Positions 35,027 to 46,858 of a DNA stretch of 64,000 nucleotides are shown here, one piece after another. A program made the position numbers and the translations under genes. This stretch comes from Rhizoclosmatium globosum (Eukaryota; Chytridiomycota; Chytridiomycetes; Chytridiales; Chytriomycetaceae). The notes under the pieces are model-generated. The model worked only from the letters and a program-made list of their open reading frames with translations, was not told the origin of the DNA and searched no databases. How positions within the stretch are numbered: position 1 is the stretch's first letter; each line of letters opens with the position of its first letter. The stretch is taken from positions 124,001-188,000 of the forward strand of contig MCGO01000061.1 of assembly GCA_002104985.1 (NCBI GenBank). The letters run 5' to 3'.

Positions 35027-35674
35027 ATGAACGCAATCTGTATTTCTCGGTTGACGGAAGAGCGGAAACAATGGCGCAAAGACCATCCATTTGGTTTCTT
35101 TGCTAAGCCTATCAAGAACGCGGACAACTCACTAAACTTACAGAAGTGGGAGGTTGGAGTACCAGGTTAGGTCTAGTATTTCATCTCTCACTCCCACCAT
35201 CTAATGATAACCGCCACGTAGGAAAGAAAGACACACCATGGGAAGGCGGAACGTACAAGATGATCCTCTCCTTCCCGCCCGAATACCCCCAGTAAGCTAC
35301 CACCCCTAACACCAACCCTCACCAACCAAACCAACTAACAAACCCCGCTAGAAAACCACCCATTTGCACATTCACACCGCCCCTCTTCCACCCAAACGTT
35401 TTCTCAAACGGTCAAGTCTGTCTCTCAATCATCAACGAAACACAAGGCTGGAAACCCGCCATCACAGTGAAACAGATCTTACTCGGGATCCAAGATCTCT
35501 TAAATGAGCCGAATTTGTTGAGTCCCGCGCAGGGTGCTGCGGAGATGATGATGCGTAAGAATATGGTGAGTGTTTTTGTAGTGGTGTGAAGTGAAGGGTC
35601 TGACATTTTGGATGCAGGCTCAGTATGTGGCCAAGGTTAAGCAGCAGGCTTTAGCACATCGTATGATTGAGTGA
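35027..35674 (+). CDS. UBC9: SUMO-conjugating enzyme E2 (UBC9)
   Basis: Four exons with intact splice sites encode about 158 residues. N-terminus [20 protein letters not shown], then [20 protein letters not shown] and PPEYP. The active-site region is [20 protein letters not shown], where the Cys takes SUMO from the E1. It continues [20 protein letters not shown] and EPN. The basic N-terminal helix and the [15 protein letters not shown] block separate UBC9 from ubiquitin E2s. The C-terminal exon is [17 protein letters not shown]. It is a single-domain enzyme of normal length, acting in nucleus and cytosol. Confidence 0.92.
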
Positions 35675-35852
35675 ATGTGGTTCTCGTTCATTATTGGCTG
35701 GGAATGTTTACACAATGCAAATAAACTAAAAAATTCTTTGAGAGTTCCTCTTGGTTTTTTTGGTTTTTTCTATGGATGCCACGAATTGCCAAGAAATTTG
35801 ACGCATTCTGATTTAATAACTCTCTTTCTTTGCGTAAGCACTGTTTATCCTC

Positions 35853-36477
35853 TCAAATCATGATCATAAATGCAAAAGCCACGAAAAACAGAAGTCCAAA
35901 CCCCATAAATGCAAATTGATGCCATCCATGTTTTGGTTGTGCCCATGTTTGGCCGGTAAAATTGCTGTCATACCTATTCTTTAGTTTCTGAATATTAAGA
36001 GGAACAGACATAGGAACACGAGCACATTGCTGGAGAAGATATATATCCCACTCAATACTTTGGAATCCACGCGCCTTCAATTCAGTAGTGTAGTGAGTAT
36101 CTGATGGAAGCGAGCAAACTAAATGCTCAAAGTATGTCGGAAAATCTCCTTCTTCAAGGGAATCTGAGACACAACGTTAACCTTCTTCCAAACAAACAAA
36201 AGTAATTCTGTTTACCAGCGATGTATGCGGTAGAGAACCTGTTCATGAAATTAATTGAAAGCCATACATGAAATACGAGAGTCGGAGTGTCCAATCCTCC
36301 CATAGGACGTGATGTTTGTGGAGTGTGTTGATTGACAAGATCAGAATCCCTTGGGTGTGCCATCCCAAAGACTCTTGCGACCGATTGCGGGGGAAACTGT
36401 TCACGTTCCAAAAATTGAAGGAGAGCATCAGCGAGTGCGCATGCCAGAGGACGGCCGGTGGGTAGTTTTGAAGGCAT
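35853..36477 (-). CDS. Tail-anchored membrane protein, unrecognised
   Basis: Two exons (36477 to about 36213, then about 36161 to 35853) join to roughly 190 residues. The first exon begins MPSKLPTGRPLACALADALL and continues as a globular helical region (GGLDTPTLVFHVWLSINFMN). The second has ARGFQSIEWDIYLLQQCARV and ends with one long hydrophobic segment (FAFMGFGLLFFVAFAFMIMI) just before the stop, which is the layout of a tail-anchored protein. The organelle and function are unknown. Confidence 0.55.
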
Positions 36478-36600
36478 TCTTTTTTGTTTGATCAAAGGTC
36501 AAAGCAAGAAAACAAGAATGGGCAGCATTCACCAATATTAATTATTTGTTCTAGGTGATTAACTCTGTTTGTTTCTCTTTCTCTTTAAACCAATCTTTCT

Positions 36601-36831
36601 TTATACGACGAGTTCATCTCGCTGCTTTGCGACACGAGCTTTTGAATGCGCCTCAAATGCATCGCAGTCTTTCGCTGTTTCGTAGTTCAAATACTGCGCC
36701 ACCAATCGACGACGCCGAGGCCGCCTGGCCTCAACCAACGCCGCATTGTGTTTGAGACCACGGAATTTAATCATTAATCTATTATTCTTTAACGCGCGAA
36801 GCTGTTTCTGCAAAAATGTAATTATCTTCAT
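36601..36831 (-). CDS. Possible small basic protein
   Basis: 76 residues, very basic (QLRALKNNRLMIKFRGL; EARRPRRRRLVAQYL), with a helical C-terminus. The composition is reminiscent of mitochondrial ribosomal or assembly proteins. No domain was recognised, and the short length allows a chance open frame. Confidence 0.3.
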   Translation of the reverse strand: MKIITFLQKQLRALKNNRLMIKFRGLKHNAALVEARRPRRRRLVAQYLNYETAKDCDAFEAHSKARVAKQRDELVV

Positions 36832-36847
36832 GAACGAATCTATTCAA

Positions 36848-38949
36848 TTAAAATACAGATGAAACTAATTCCACGACTCTCTCCACCCTCTCATCCATAT
36901 CTTCCTCTCCATCCTCTTCCTTGTGGACTTGTTCAATGGTTTCTTGAAGATTCCTCCTCCTTGAATTATGAAGTTCCAATTCGCGTTCGCCTCCACTTCC
37001 AAACACCACACCAAACCCAAATTCAATCAGCCACCAAACTATAATATGACAATGCTCAGCTACAAAAACTCCAACCAAAGCCCGTGGAATCCGCTCCAAA
37101 GTCCGTTCAGACGCTGCAGCCTCCAAATTCACCTCTCCCCCATACACCCCAACAATCCACCCCGTACATACCGCCCCAACAACAGAAACCACCCAAAATA
37201 TCCCAAACCACGGCCCAATCCCTCTTCCTTCCCTCGGAATCGGCCGCCTCACAGCTCGACAAATTTTGAACGCATCAGTCCTTACCTCCATCCAATTATT
37301 CACCAGAAAGCAAACCCCAGCCAACGGCCAAACAACACTAAACATCACAATCAATGCAAACTGGTTCCCAAGTTCCGCGTAATCATCATACAAGTTATAT
37401 TCCGGCAGGGAAAGCGCTTTTACAACGCGTTTCCTAATCTTCTGTTCGATTGTCTCTGAGTCGTCGTCTTCATCATTTACAATGCCTTGCTTCGAAAACT
37501 TCTTTTGAGGGTATGCGATGTGTAGAGGGACTGTAAGTATGGGAGGAGGACTTCTGTAGCTTGGTTGACGACTTGACCTGTCATACAAAAGTAGATCACG
37601 CGGTCTCGCAGCGATTGCGGTGTCAAGAGGTTCGAAGTTTCAGTTAGGGATGGCGTAGTGCTAAAATGAGGTAAAAGCTTGTCGGAGAACGGAATGAAAA
37701 TGAGGGCAGAGAGGAGGAGTGGGAGTTGAGTTATCAAAAGGGTGAGAAGGAAGGATTTTCGCGTTAACGACGACGTGTGGGATGATTGTGTGCGCGAATT
37801 TTCAAGGTTTGTGAGTTCGATGGTGATGGTGTGGTAAAGGGATTGGAGTGTGGGTATGCTCATCACATAGACCATAACGGGCGTCATACTCTAGCTCAAG
37901 ATTAGCCTTATTTGAATTAAACAGTTAAATTACACACCACAACAGATTTGTACGGTCCATTGTAAAAATCTGCTGTGTAGACTTGCATCATCAAAATCGC
38001 AGCAGAAGCAAGAGCGACGAGACCCGCAAATAACAACACAATAGGACCCGTCAGGAAAACATGAACGATCCATCGTTTCCAAAACGAATAAGATTCCGCA
38101 ACGATTCCTTGGCGAGATGGTGGTCAGATTTGAATTCGGGTCTCTTCCAGCTTGACGACTCAGGCTTTGAACGCCACATTTCAGCGAGACTATATTCTTG
38201 CTGTTTCCATGAGACCAGAAAAGTAACTCCCCACAAAGTCAGAAACACTGCGTAATAAGCAGAGTATTCAGGCAAGAATAGATGCGCCAAGACACCGATA
38301 GACGCAAGAGGTATTAACGCCACAAGAAAATGATTGATGAATGCAAAGTACATTGCGATTTCATCACCAAGATACCGCTGAATAGAGGAGAAGTCTGATA
38401 CATCCAACAACCATTTCTTGGACCAAGTCGAAAGCCAAAGCTTCGAAAAATGACCGTTAGAATACATGTAACATAATTTATCTCTAAGGTCTAGTACCTT
38501 TTCCCATTCGGCGTCATGTATGATGATCAAGTCAGTGTTCGTACCATCCACTTTGATCCCACAACCTCCATCTTCTTTAGACGCAATAAGAAACTGAACT
38601 AATAGATGAATGCGGGCTGAATCTGAAGTCGCTCGTCGTGTGGGATGTCCAGGAGCTGTCAAAGTCATTGCATCAGCCCACCGCTCTATTCGTTCCATGG
38701 CCGTAAATGGAGCCGATACAAGAACTGCAATTTGTTTCTTGATGGTAGAGTTTGTCTTAACGGTCTTTTCAAGCTTCTTGTCAGAGTCAGATAGATCAAG
38801 TAAAGTGACATCCAATCCTCGCGAAACTAAACCAGCAGCCAAATGTACAGCCTCCTCATTATTCAATTTGGCGGAAATTATTACTGTTTGGGACAAGGAC
38901 TGGGTCACAGCTTGGGACAAAGGACGCTGTTTTGAGGATTGACTTGCAT
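36848..38949 (-). CDS. Anoctamin/TMEM16-family protein, copy 1
   Basis: Calcium-dependent lipid scramblase or ER-plasma membrane tether family (Ist2-like in fungi). The N-terminal cytosolic domain is followed by SSIQRYLGDEIAMYFAFINH and a chain of about eight membrane segments (LVALIPLASIGVLAHLFLPE; VFLTLWGVTFLVSWKQQEYS). Later come ADFYNGPYKSVV, YDDYAELGNQFALIVMFSVV and NNWMEVRTDAFKICR, the family hallmark around the calcium-binding helices. The C-terminus is acidic. Single-base insertions near 37545, 38108 and 38920 are needed to keep the frame; the ATG at 38947-38949 is in frame only after the last of these. A central intron lies at about 37885-37935. It is divergent from the first Cache receptor, 116 bp away. 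Confidence 0.75.
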
Positions 38950-39065
38950 TGTGCTGACGTAAATCTCTTATTCAGAGAGAGCTAAAGCGCCATTTCAAAC
39001 GAACATCCCTTTTCATAGATTTACACTCTAAAAAAGAAGACAGAAACCTCGTTTGGACACGAAGT

Positions 39066-41018
39066 ATGGCAGACACAAGAGCATCTACCGCTTCCGGCGG
39101 CACATCGACCAAATTTAGGGGTCGTACATGTTCGTTCCCCGTTCTTTTAGTGGTTTTTATGCAAACTTTCATTGTGGTACGCCTTTCATATATGTACCTT
39201 TGGTAATTTGAAACCCACTTCTCACTTTTACTTTCATAATCCCAGGCGTCGCTGGTCCTCATCATCCCTTTGGTCATCTCGTTCAATTCAATGAAGGCCT
39301 CCAATGACTTGTCAGTGAGCACTGGACGCGGTGTCGCCAACTCTCTGGCTATCAAGATCCAAAACATTGAAGGAGCCATGGCGCTCAACCATATAAGTTC
39401 GTGATTAAATTTATTTAACTTGTCTTATCGTTTGGTGAAAATCAGCTGCTACCATCAACCAAGTTAACAGTGACACCATTGATATTTACAACACTATGTC
39501 CGCGTACGTGAACAAGTCCAGTAAGCAGGCCATCTTTAATAATTTTGCATATGCCGTAAGTCTTGCGCCTTTTAATTTTAATTCTGTTCTAAAAGAATGT
39601 CCAGGTCAAATACAAGAACACTCAACTTAACAGTAAGTACCAATAATTTAAACTTTGCGTTCTAATCAAGTACCTTAAAGTGTATTACGGAACCAACACT
39701 GGCGAATTAATTTTGCTGCAACAATCCGGTCCAGGATCCATTGTTGTCTTCACACCAGCAAATTATGTCCCAGATAGCCCGGACTGTCAGATTTGTCAAT
39801 TTTCCAAGAACTTTACTGCAAACGACATGTACTGGTCCAAACTCCACAATACGCTTTCAGCAGGTGAAGTGACCGCAACTTTTATTGTTATATCTAACCA
39901 TCAAGATTGAATCAGTCGGCAACTGGGATCCAAACAGATGGATTGCTGATGGTTTCGTGAACATTAACATCACGTTTGTTGTCGTCAAAAGACCATGGTA
40001 TATCCGCGCTGCGTCTTTGACTCCAGCTACACAAACTGTTTTGTACACTGATCCCTACTTGTTTGCTGGTGGTGGTGCTGGACAAACTGGTGGTGCAACC
40101 GCTGGAATCACAGCTACGTATCCTTTCTTTGATGCTCAAGGAAACGTTGTTGGTGTATACGGAACAGGTTTGTCACTTTGCCCCAACCGATACGAAATAC
40201 CCACTATTTTTTATAAATAGATATTGGTTTCACTGACATGCACAACATGCTCGTCTCGTTTGTGCAAACCCCACACGCCTTTATGTATGTCATGACGCGT
40301 CAAGGAAGCCTTATTGGAGTTTCCACGAATGAGACCATCATTGACGCGGCAGGCAACTTGAAACAAGCCACGGCTGCGATTGACCCAAACATTCAATTCA
40401 CTGCGAATTATTTGCAAAACCTCCTTCCCGCTGGTACTAACGATTACAGTTTCTTTGCAAACCAGCAATCAATGTATCAAGCGAACGGTCTTTACTTCCA
40501 GATTCGTGTCATGCCCCAAGAGCCAAAGTACATTATTGTGAATGGAGCTCCGACTAGTGACTACACTGGAGACATCGACTCTGTGCTGGACTCACTTGCT
40601 GCGACACTTACAAGAGACGTAAGAAATATTATCGGTATTGCTGTTGGAGTCTTCGTTGCTATGGTTTCGATATCCTGTGTTTTGACGTACTTCACTGTCA
40701 GTGTTCCTTTGGCAAAGATTACCAAAATTATGGTTCAGGTATGTTGACTTTCCTCCGTCTCCTAATTCCAATTTATATTAACGCGTTCATCTTCAAGGCG
40801 ACGTCATTTGATTTTAGTGCCTTCAAAGCAATGGAATCACAAAATGCAAACATTATTTCTGAGCTTGGAACCATGGAAGGAGTGTTTTACAAAATGATTG
40901 AGAAGTTTGCAAACTCGATTAAGGCGAATCGCGAGCTGTCTGCAGCTGGTGTGGTATGCAGTCTCAAATGAGCTCTCATAATAGAAACACTGCAACGGGA
41001 AATGATAGAAAAGCATGA
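39066..41018 (+). CDS. Double-Cache transmembrane receptor, copy 1
   Basis: At least eight exons. The N-terminus has a membrane segment (CSFPVLLVVFMQTFIVV) that anchors an extracellular double-Cache ligand-binding domain. Visible elements are VYYGTNTGELILLQQSGPGS, NWDPNRWIADGFVNINITFV, KRPWYIRAASLTPATQTVLY and TYPFFDAQGNVVGVYGTDIG (across an intron). A second membrane segment (IIGIAVGVFVAMVSISCVLT) and a HAMP-like helix (SFDFSAFKAMESQNANIISE) follow. The protein ends soon after without a kinase, cyclase or PAS domain. The last codons need one extra base near 40951: the residues MQSQMSSHNRNTATGND then match copy 2, so the true stop is probably 41016-41018 and not the TGA at 40969-40971. Confidence 0.75.
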
Positions 41019-41252
41019 TAATAATTTTTTAATTCCTACTTTCTGTCTCCTACATCGTATTTCCCTTATATTCAATTTAATACAAGTTTATCCTCCTTAT
41101 TATATAAACGCGTGACACACCATTGTATGAGTAATAAAATGGCGATTTATTCTTGTTGGCACCTCGTTAATCGAAAACTGACAATTCCTTGTTAAGAGAT
41201 TTACGCATTCACAGAAACTTGGACCAAACGAAGATTACTTCAAGCTCGCAGT

Positions 41253-43202
41253 ATGGTGGAAACAAGAGCTTCCGTGAACTCAAACTCCGCGGCCTCCAAG
41301 TTCAAGGGCCGCTCCTGCTCCTTCCCCGTCCTTCTCGTAGTGTTTATCCAAACGTTCATCGTGGTAAGTCGAAAAACCTCGCCTAGAAACGATCATAAAC
41401 ATCAAAGTGGTCTCTATAGGCTTCTTTGGTGTTGATTATTCCACTTGTGATTTCGTTTCAGTCAATGAAGTCTTCCAACGACCTTTCCGTAAACACGGGT
41501 CGAGCGTTGCAAACTCACTGGCAATCAAGATCCAAAATATTGAAGGCGCCATGGCGCTTAATCATATTTGTAAGTTTAGCGATTGAGATCGTTATATCAT
41601 TTACACATCTTTTGCGTTCAAACAGCGACTACAATTGACCAAGTCAACAGCGACACTATCGACATTTATAACACCATGTCCGCATATGTAAACAAATCGA
41701 GCAAGCAATCTGTGTTCAACAACTTCGCGTATGCAGTAAGTGTTGTTGCTTAATGTCGATCTCACCTCAGCAATCTCATAACCTTTTTCACAGGTCAAAT
41801 ATAAGAACAATCAATTAAATAGTCAGTATTCTCCTTTAATGATTCGCATCCAACTAACATAATGACAGTGTATTACGGAACCAATACTGGAGAGTTCATT
41901 TTACTCCAACAATCAGGTCCAGGAGCTATCGTCATCTTCACTCCTGCAAACTACGTTCCAGATAGCCCCGACTGTCAAGTTTGCCAGTTTGCCAAGAACT
42001 TCACCGCGAATGACCTCTACTGGTCTAAAATCCACAATACTCTTTCAGCAGGTATATATCAATAGATTTTTCTTTCTCACTTTCTTGTATTTATTTCAAT
42101 TCATAAAGTTGGAAACTGGGATCCAAACAGATGGATTGCAGACGGATTCGTAAACATCAACATTTCATATGCAGTAGTTCAACGGCCATGGTACATCCGC
42201 GCTGCTTCCTTGACACCCGCAACCCAAACCGTCTTGTACACTGATCCATACTTGTTTGCTGGTGGTGGCGCCGGTCAAACTGGCGGAGCAGACGCAGGTA
42301 TCACTGCAACTTACCCCTTTTTGATGCCAAGGAAATGTCGTTGGCGTGTACGGAACAGGTGAGTTTCAAAACCATCCTATAGTTTAACTAAAACCCTACG
42401 TTTACCAAGACATTGGATTCACCGACATGCACAACATGCTCGTCTCATTCGTCCAAACCCCACACGCATTCATGTACGTCATGACGCGAAAGGGAAGTCT
42501 TATCGGTGTTTCAACAAACGAAAGCATTATTGACACTGCGGGGAACCTGAAACAAGCTACATCCGCGGTTGATCCAAATATTAAGTTTACGGCAAATTAT
42601 TTGCAGAATTTATTGCCAAGTGGAAGTAACGACTACAGTTTTTGGGGAACCAACAATCCATGTATCAGGCAAATGGTTTGTATTTCCAGATTCGCGTCAT
42701 GCCTCAAGAGCCAAAGTACATTATTGTGAATGGAGCTCCTACAAGCGACTACACTGGTGACATCGATACTGTGTTAGACGCGCTAGCCGCTACTCTAGCA
42801 AGAGATGTCAAAAACATCATCGGAATCGCGGTGGGAGTCTTTGTAGCAATGGTCATTGTTTCTGTATCTTGACCTACTTCACTGTAACGTTCCCTTGGCA
42901 AAGATTACCAAAATCATGGTTCAGGTACGTTCTTACCTTTTCTCCACTTTAAAACGTTAATGGTTTTACTTCAGGCGACTTCCTTTGATTTCTCTGCATT
43001 TAAAGCTATGGAGAAACAGAATGCAAATATTATATCAGAGCTTGGAACTATGGAGGAAGTGTTTTACAAGATGATTGAAAAGTTTGCAAACTCCATCAAA
43101 GCCAACCGTGAACTGTCTGGAGCTGGTGGTGGTATGCAGTCCCAAATCAGTTCACACAACAGAAATACTGCTACTGGTAATGACAAGAAACTAGGAGTAT
43201 AG
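41253..43202 (+). CDS. Double-Cache transmembrane receptor, copy 2
   Basis: Tandem paralog of the preceding gene with the same intron positions and domain order, ending HNRNTATGNDKKLGV. Protein similarity is very high while third codon positions differ widely, so both copies have been under selection. The sequence needs five single-base insertions (near 42320, 42328, 42641, 42861 and 42889) to stay in frame. All are missing bases, mostly in runs, which suggests assembly errors; true loss of function cannot be excluded. Like copy 1 it has no output domain, so it would have to signal through a partner. Confidence 0.65.
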
Positions 43203-43391
43203 TATTCTTTCCCCTTTCTTTCCTTCCCTAGATTCTAGATTTAACTGTAATATGAGATACTTTATTTATTGAAGAGAAATGAAAAACAAAAACATAAAAC
43301 GATAAAAAACGGTTTAGCTAAGAGGTTCTTCGATACGTGCACACGAGTATCAGATTCTTCCAATTTTACTCCTCCTTCCTCTTACCACCCT

Positions 43392-45953
43392 TCAAAAGTC
43401 CTTAAACTTGTCCATAACACTTTCATGAGTCTCCATCACTTTTGCAACGCCACCCTGAAGACCAACACGAACTCCGCCCAACAAGGCACGCTCCGCATTC
43501 CGCCTCTTCTCCGCAAGCGCCTTCAAATCACCCCAAGTCACGTCCATACCAATCTCAACCAACCACTGAACAATGAACTGACAATGCTCCACAATGACAA
43601 GAACGATAAAGTAGTATGAGATATGCGGCAGGGTTTGTTGAGAGGCGAGGACGGTTGGGTTCCAGTTGTGGTACAAGAGGCAGAGGAGAGTTGTTGTGAC
43701 TGTTCCAATGACAGTGAAGAGCTGGAAAATGTCGGTCCATGGGGCGATGGAGTTTGAGCGGATAGGGAGGGGACGACTATCCAATCAAAATATTAGCATG
43801 ACTTTTTCAATGTTAAGACGCGGGGAGATTATCCTTACCGAACAGTCTTGCAGACCTTGAAAGCGTGGGTTCTCAAATCGGCGAAATTGTTCAAAGCCAA
43901 AAGAGGCACACATAGGCCAGGCAACACTGAACATGACCAGCAAGGAGTATTGGTTCGCCAATTCATTGTACTCGTCAAACATTTCGTAAACTGGAAGACT
44001 GATTGCACGTTCAATGTCAATCTTGAGTTGCTCCTGTTCAGTCAAAACGACTTGGTCAAGTGGAATGAGTGGAGTCGTTTCATCGTGGGTTTCGGCGGCT
44101 TGATGAATCTTTTCGGCTTCTTCGCGTTGGTTTTCCAACAACTCTTTCTTTTCAGCAGCAGAGACGGCACGAGTGGACCACCAAGCCAAAACGGCTGGAA
44201 GGAGGACTGCAACAGCTTGATTGACATTTGGTTGGTGATGGAATAAGTGAGAACTTTTCTTGAAGTGAAAAGGGAAAGGAGGTTTCTTGTTTGCGTTGCA
44301 TTGAGCCAACAATGTGGTCGGCGACACCATAGGTCTCAAGATATGGGTTCACGTATGGAACCAAGAGGTCAGAAAGAGGAATATAGAGGACTCCAGTCAG
44401 GAGGAGGGATAATTGAGTGAGCAAGCAAGTGATAATGAAAGTCTTGCGTGCATATGAGGCATCATTGTCGTTGACGGACTGGGAGTTTTCGAGGTCAGTA
44501 ATATACTTGGACAATTGCGTGTACAAGAGTTGAAGGAGTGGGAGCGAAAGAACGTAAATGATGACTGGAATAAGTGAAACCAGCATCTTGTTGGGTCCAG
44601 TGTACACTTGGGTGGTGAAGATTTCTGCGGTTAAGATACCATCGAGATGAGGAATACAGCAACGGTAAAGATGAGGATCATTGGCATTGTGTCTGGTATT
44701 GGTAGTTAGAGAGAGAATGTCCGCACCGTGGCTCTTATTTTTGTGACGATAGGCCCACTATTCTCCCTGAATACACTCGCTTTTTTTGACTTCATCAATC
44801 TTTCGCTGACTCCATGAGATAACTTCCTCGGTGTGCCAATAATTGACCTTTAGATGACCTGGACGCCCAAATCTAGTTGACACCGCCACATTCTTCACAG
44901 GCTCTTTATATCCGAATACGTCAATTTCACTTGTTTCCTGCACTCACGGACTCCGCAAACTAGTCCACTTAAAACACTACACTTATGCTACACTCATGCG
45001 CTCATACTACACTCATACGATCGGAGAGTAAAGTACATACACGCAGCATGAACAAACCAACGTTTGTAAAAGGGAAAGAACGGAACAGGTTCACCAGTAA
45101 TAGGGTCCACGTCCACACGGTCAGGGACAAACTGAGGACGATCTCTGTCAAACTTGTCTGCATGAGTCGCCCCCCAGATATCAGCCAACCAGACTTCCTG
45201 ACGCTTCCAACCAGCAATGAAGAAGATGGACCAGACGGACAAGATGAAAGCGTAGGTGTAGGAGTAGTCGGGGAAGAGGAAGTAGACGACAAAGCCGATG
45301 GCAGAGAGCGGAACAAGAGCTTGCAAGTAAAAGTTTAGGAAAGCAAAGTAGAAAGCGACCCGTTCGCCCATGTGTTGTTGAACGACCGTCAAGTCTTTTG
45401 TGTCTAGGATCCACTTGTCGTCCCAGGAGTGCATCCAAGTCTACGAGTGCATTCTTAGTAACCAGAGTCCTACTATTAGTAAGAGCAAAGAGGAAGATAC
45501 GCACATTCTCAAAGTCGTGGTTGTCGAGCACCACAACCTCCTTCACAACGCCGTCGCCACCAACCCATTTCCACTTGTCGTCCAAGCACTTGTTCGCACG
45601 TTCTCTATTTGCACCGACCAGCACGCCGAGGCCGCCAAAGAAGACGGCCGAAGACGCAAAGTCAAGTGCGATTCGCAGGGCATCGGCTTCGGTTGGGACC
45701 CGATCGGCACTTGCTTCGATGCGCAGTTGCTTCGAAAAGAGCCGCGTGACTAAAGCCGCAGAGGCAGTGGCGACGACAGCGACTTCGGGGTCTTTGGAAG
45801 AGACATCGCCGAGGTTACGGTCTGCAAGGTGAAGCCGCCGCCTTCGAGTCGCGCACACACTTCGGCTTGTGCGGACGTGTCGCTGCCGTGGAGAATGAAC
45901 ACGAGACGGGCTGTTGGGGCTGTCGTAGCGGTAGTACTCGGTTGGAGACTCAT
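43392..45953 (-). CDS. Anoctamin/TMEM16-family protein, copy 2
   Basis: Same family as the gene at 36.8-38.9 kb. Start MSLQPSTTATTAPTARLVFI, then a cytosolic domain with DHDFEN-type ends spanning several short exons, and DDKWILDTKDLTVVQQHMGE. Membrane segments follow (FLNFYLQALVPLSAIGFVVY; FILSVWSIFFIAGWKRQEVW), then RPQFVPDRVDVDPITGEPVP and MPMILIFTVAVFLISMV. TTQVYTGPNKMLVSLIPVII and FDEYNELANQYSLLVMFSVA complete the conserved core, with VIVEHCQFIVQWLVEIGMDV near the end. One extra base is needed near 44634. Exon borders between 44.7 and 45.0 kb are uncertain. Together with copy 1 it encloses the two Cache receptors. Confidence 0.72.
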
Positions 45954-45989
45954 TTGACGCTAATCAATTTGAGACAAAGAAGAACGGGT

Positions 45990-46649
45990 TCAACCAAACG
46001 ATAGTTTAATGTGCACTTGCGTATCCTCGCTTCTTTGTTCACTGTAAAGTGGCTCGGTGGCTCGCCGTCCATACCGACGAACAGCCTTTCCTACCCATTC
46101 ATCACTCCCACTGCCCACAGGTACAGGAATCCTTGATGCCACATACTCAGTCTCTGGTATTCTTCTCCTTCTCCTTCGCCTTCTTTGCTCCTCCGTCCAT
46201 TCCTCCTCCTGTTCGTCTTCATCGTATCGTCTGCGATCATATTCCCGAGAATCATAATCATACTGTTGCGGCCTCCTTCCATACTCCCTCTGCCACTCTC
46301 TCTGACCATCTCGAACATCCGAAATATCCAAAAGCACTCCGTTTCCTCTTGGAACTGATATGACAATACCCTCCCCGTCATCTTGTTCATTGTTCTTAAC
46401 ATTGCCACTGTTCTGCAACCACACAGGCCGCTCTGTTTCCTTTGTCGACCCCTTCTTCTTTTTATTTATCAGTCCAGGCTCTTTGACGGTTGGTTGTTCC
46501 ATGGGTGGTGGTGGTATCAATTGGGAGGGGTGCACAGGAATGACGTTCCAAGGTGGTCCACCTCCCATTGGCCATGGCGCTATTTGTAGCGGTGGATAAA
46601 ATCCTGGATAAGGTGCGCTGGGATAGTACCACTGTGGATACGCGCACAT
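45990..46649 (-). CDS. Unrecognised low-complexity protein
   Basis: 219 residues, single exon. The first third is Pro/Tyr/Trp-rich (YPQWYYPSAPYPGFYPPLQI). The middle has VWLQNSGNVKNNEQDDG and a conserved-looking GIVISVPRGNGVLLDISD. The last third is a charged Arg/Glu/Asp/Tyr-rich stretch with an uninterrupted Arg run. It ends PLYSEQRSEDTQVHIKLSFG. No known domain; possibly disordered and RNA-associated. Confidence 0.45.
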   Translation of the reverse strand: MCAYPQWYYPSAPYPGFYPPLQIAPWPMGGGPPWNVIPVHPSQLIPPPPMEQPTVKEPGLINKKKKGSTKETERPVWLQNSGNVKNNEQDDGEGIVISVPRGNGVLLDISDVRDGQREWQREYGRRPQQYDYDSREYDRRRYDEDEQEEEWTEEQRRRRRRRRIPETEYVASRIPVPVGSGSDEWVGKAVRRYGRRATEPLYSEQRSEDTQVHIKLSFG

Positions 46650-46858
46650 TTGGTTATTAATTGATTTTCAGACAATGATAGATGAGTTGCATTTGATATC
46701 CTTAATATTTAGCTGAAGATAAGAAGCTATTAATCTAATGGATCTATAATCGGTTGTAATTTGCAATATTTCTTGAAGGCTGAAACGAATAGAATAAGAT
46801 TTCCGCGAGATATTCACTTCCGTATAAGTTGCAACATAAAAATACCCCAAAAGGAATA

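Noticed and set aside
38972..39388. Minus-strand frame of 138 codons upstream of anoctamin copy 1
   Set aside because: It overlaps the first exons of Cache receptor copy 1, whose splice pattern and paralog confirm the plus strand.
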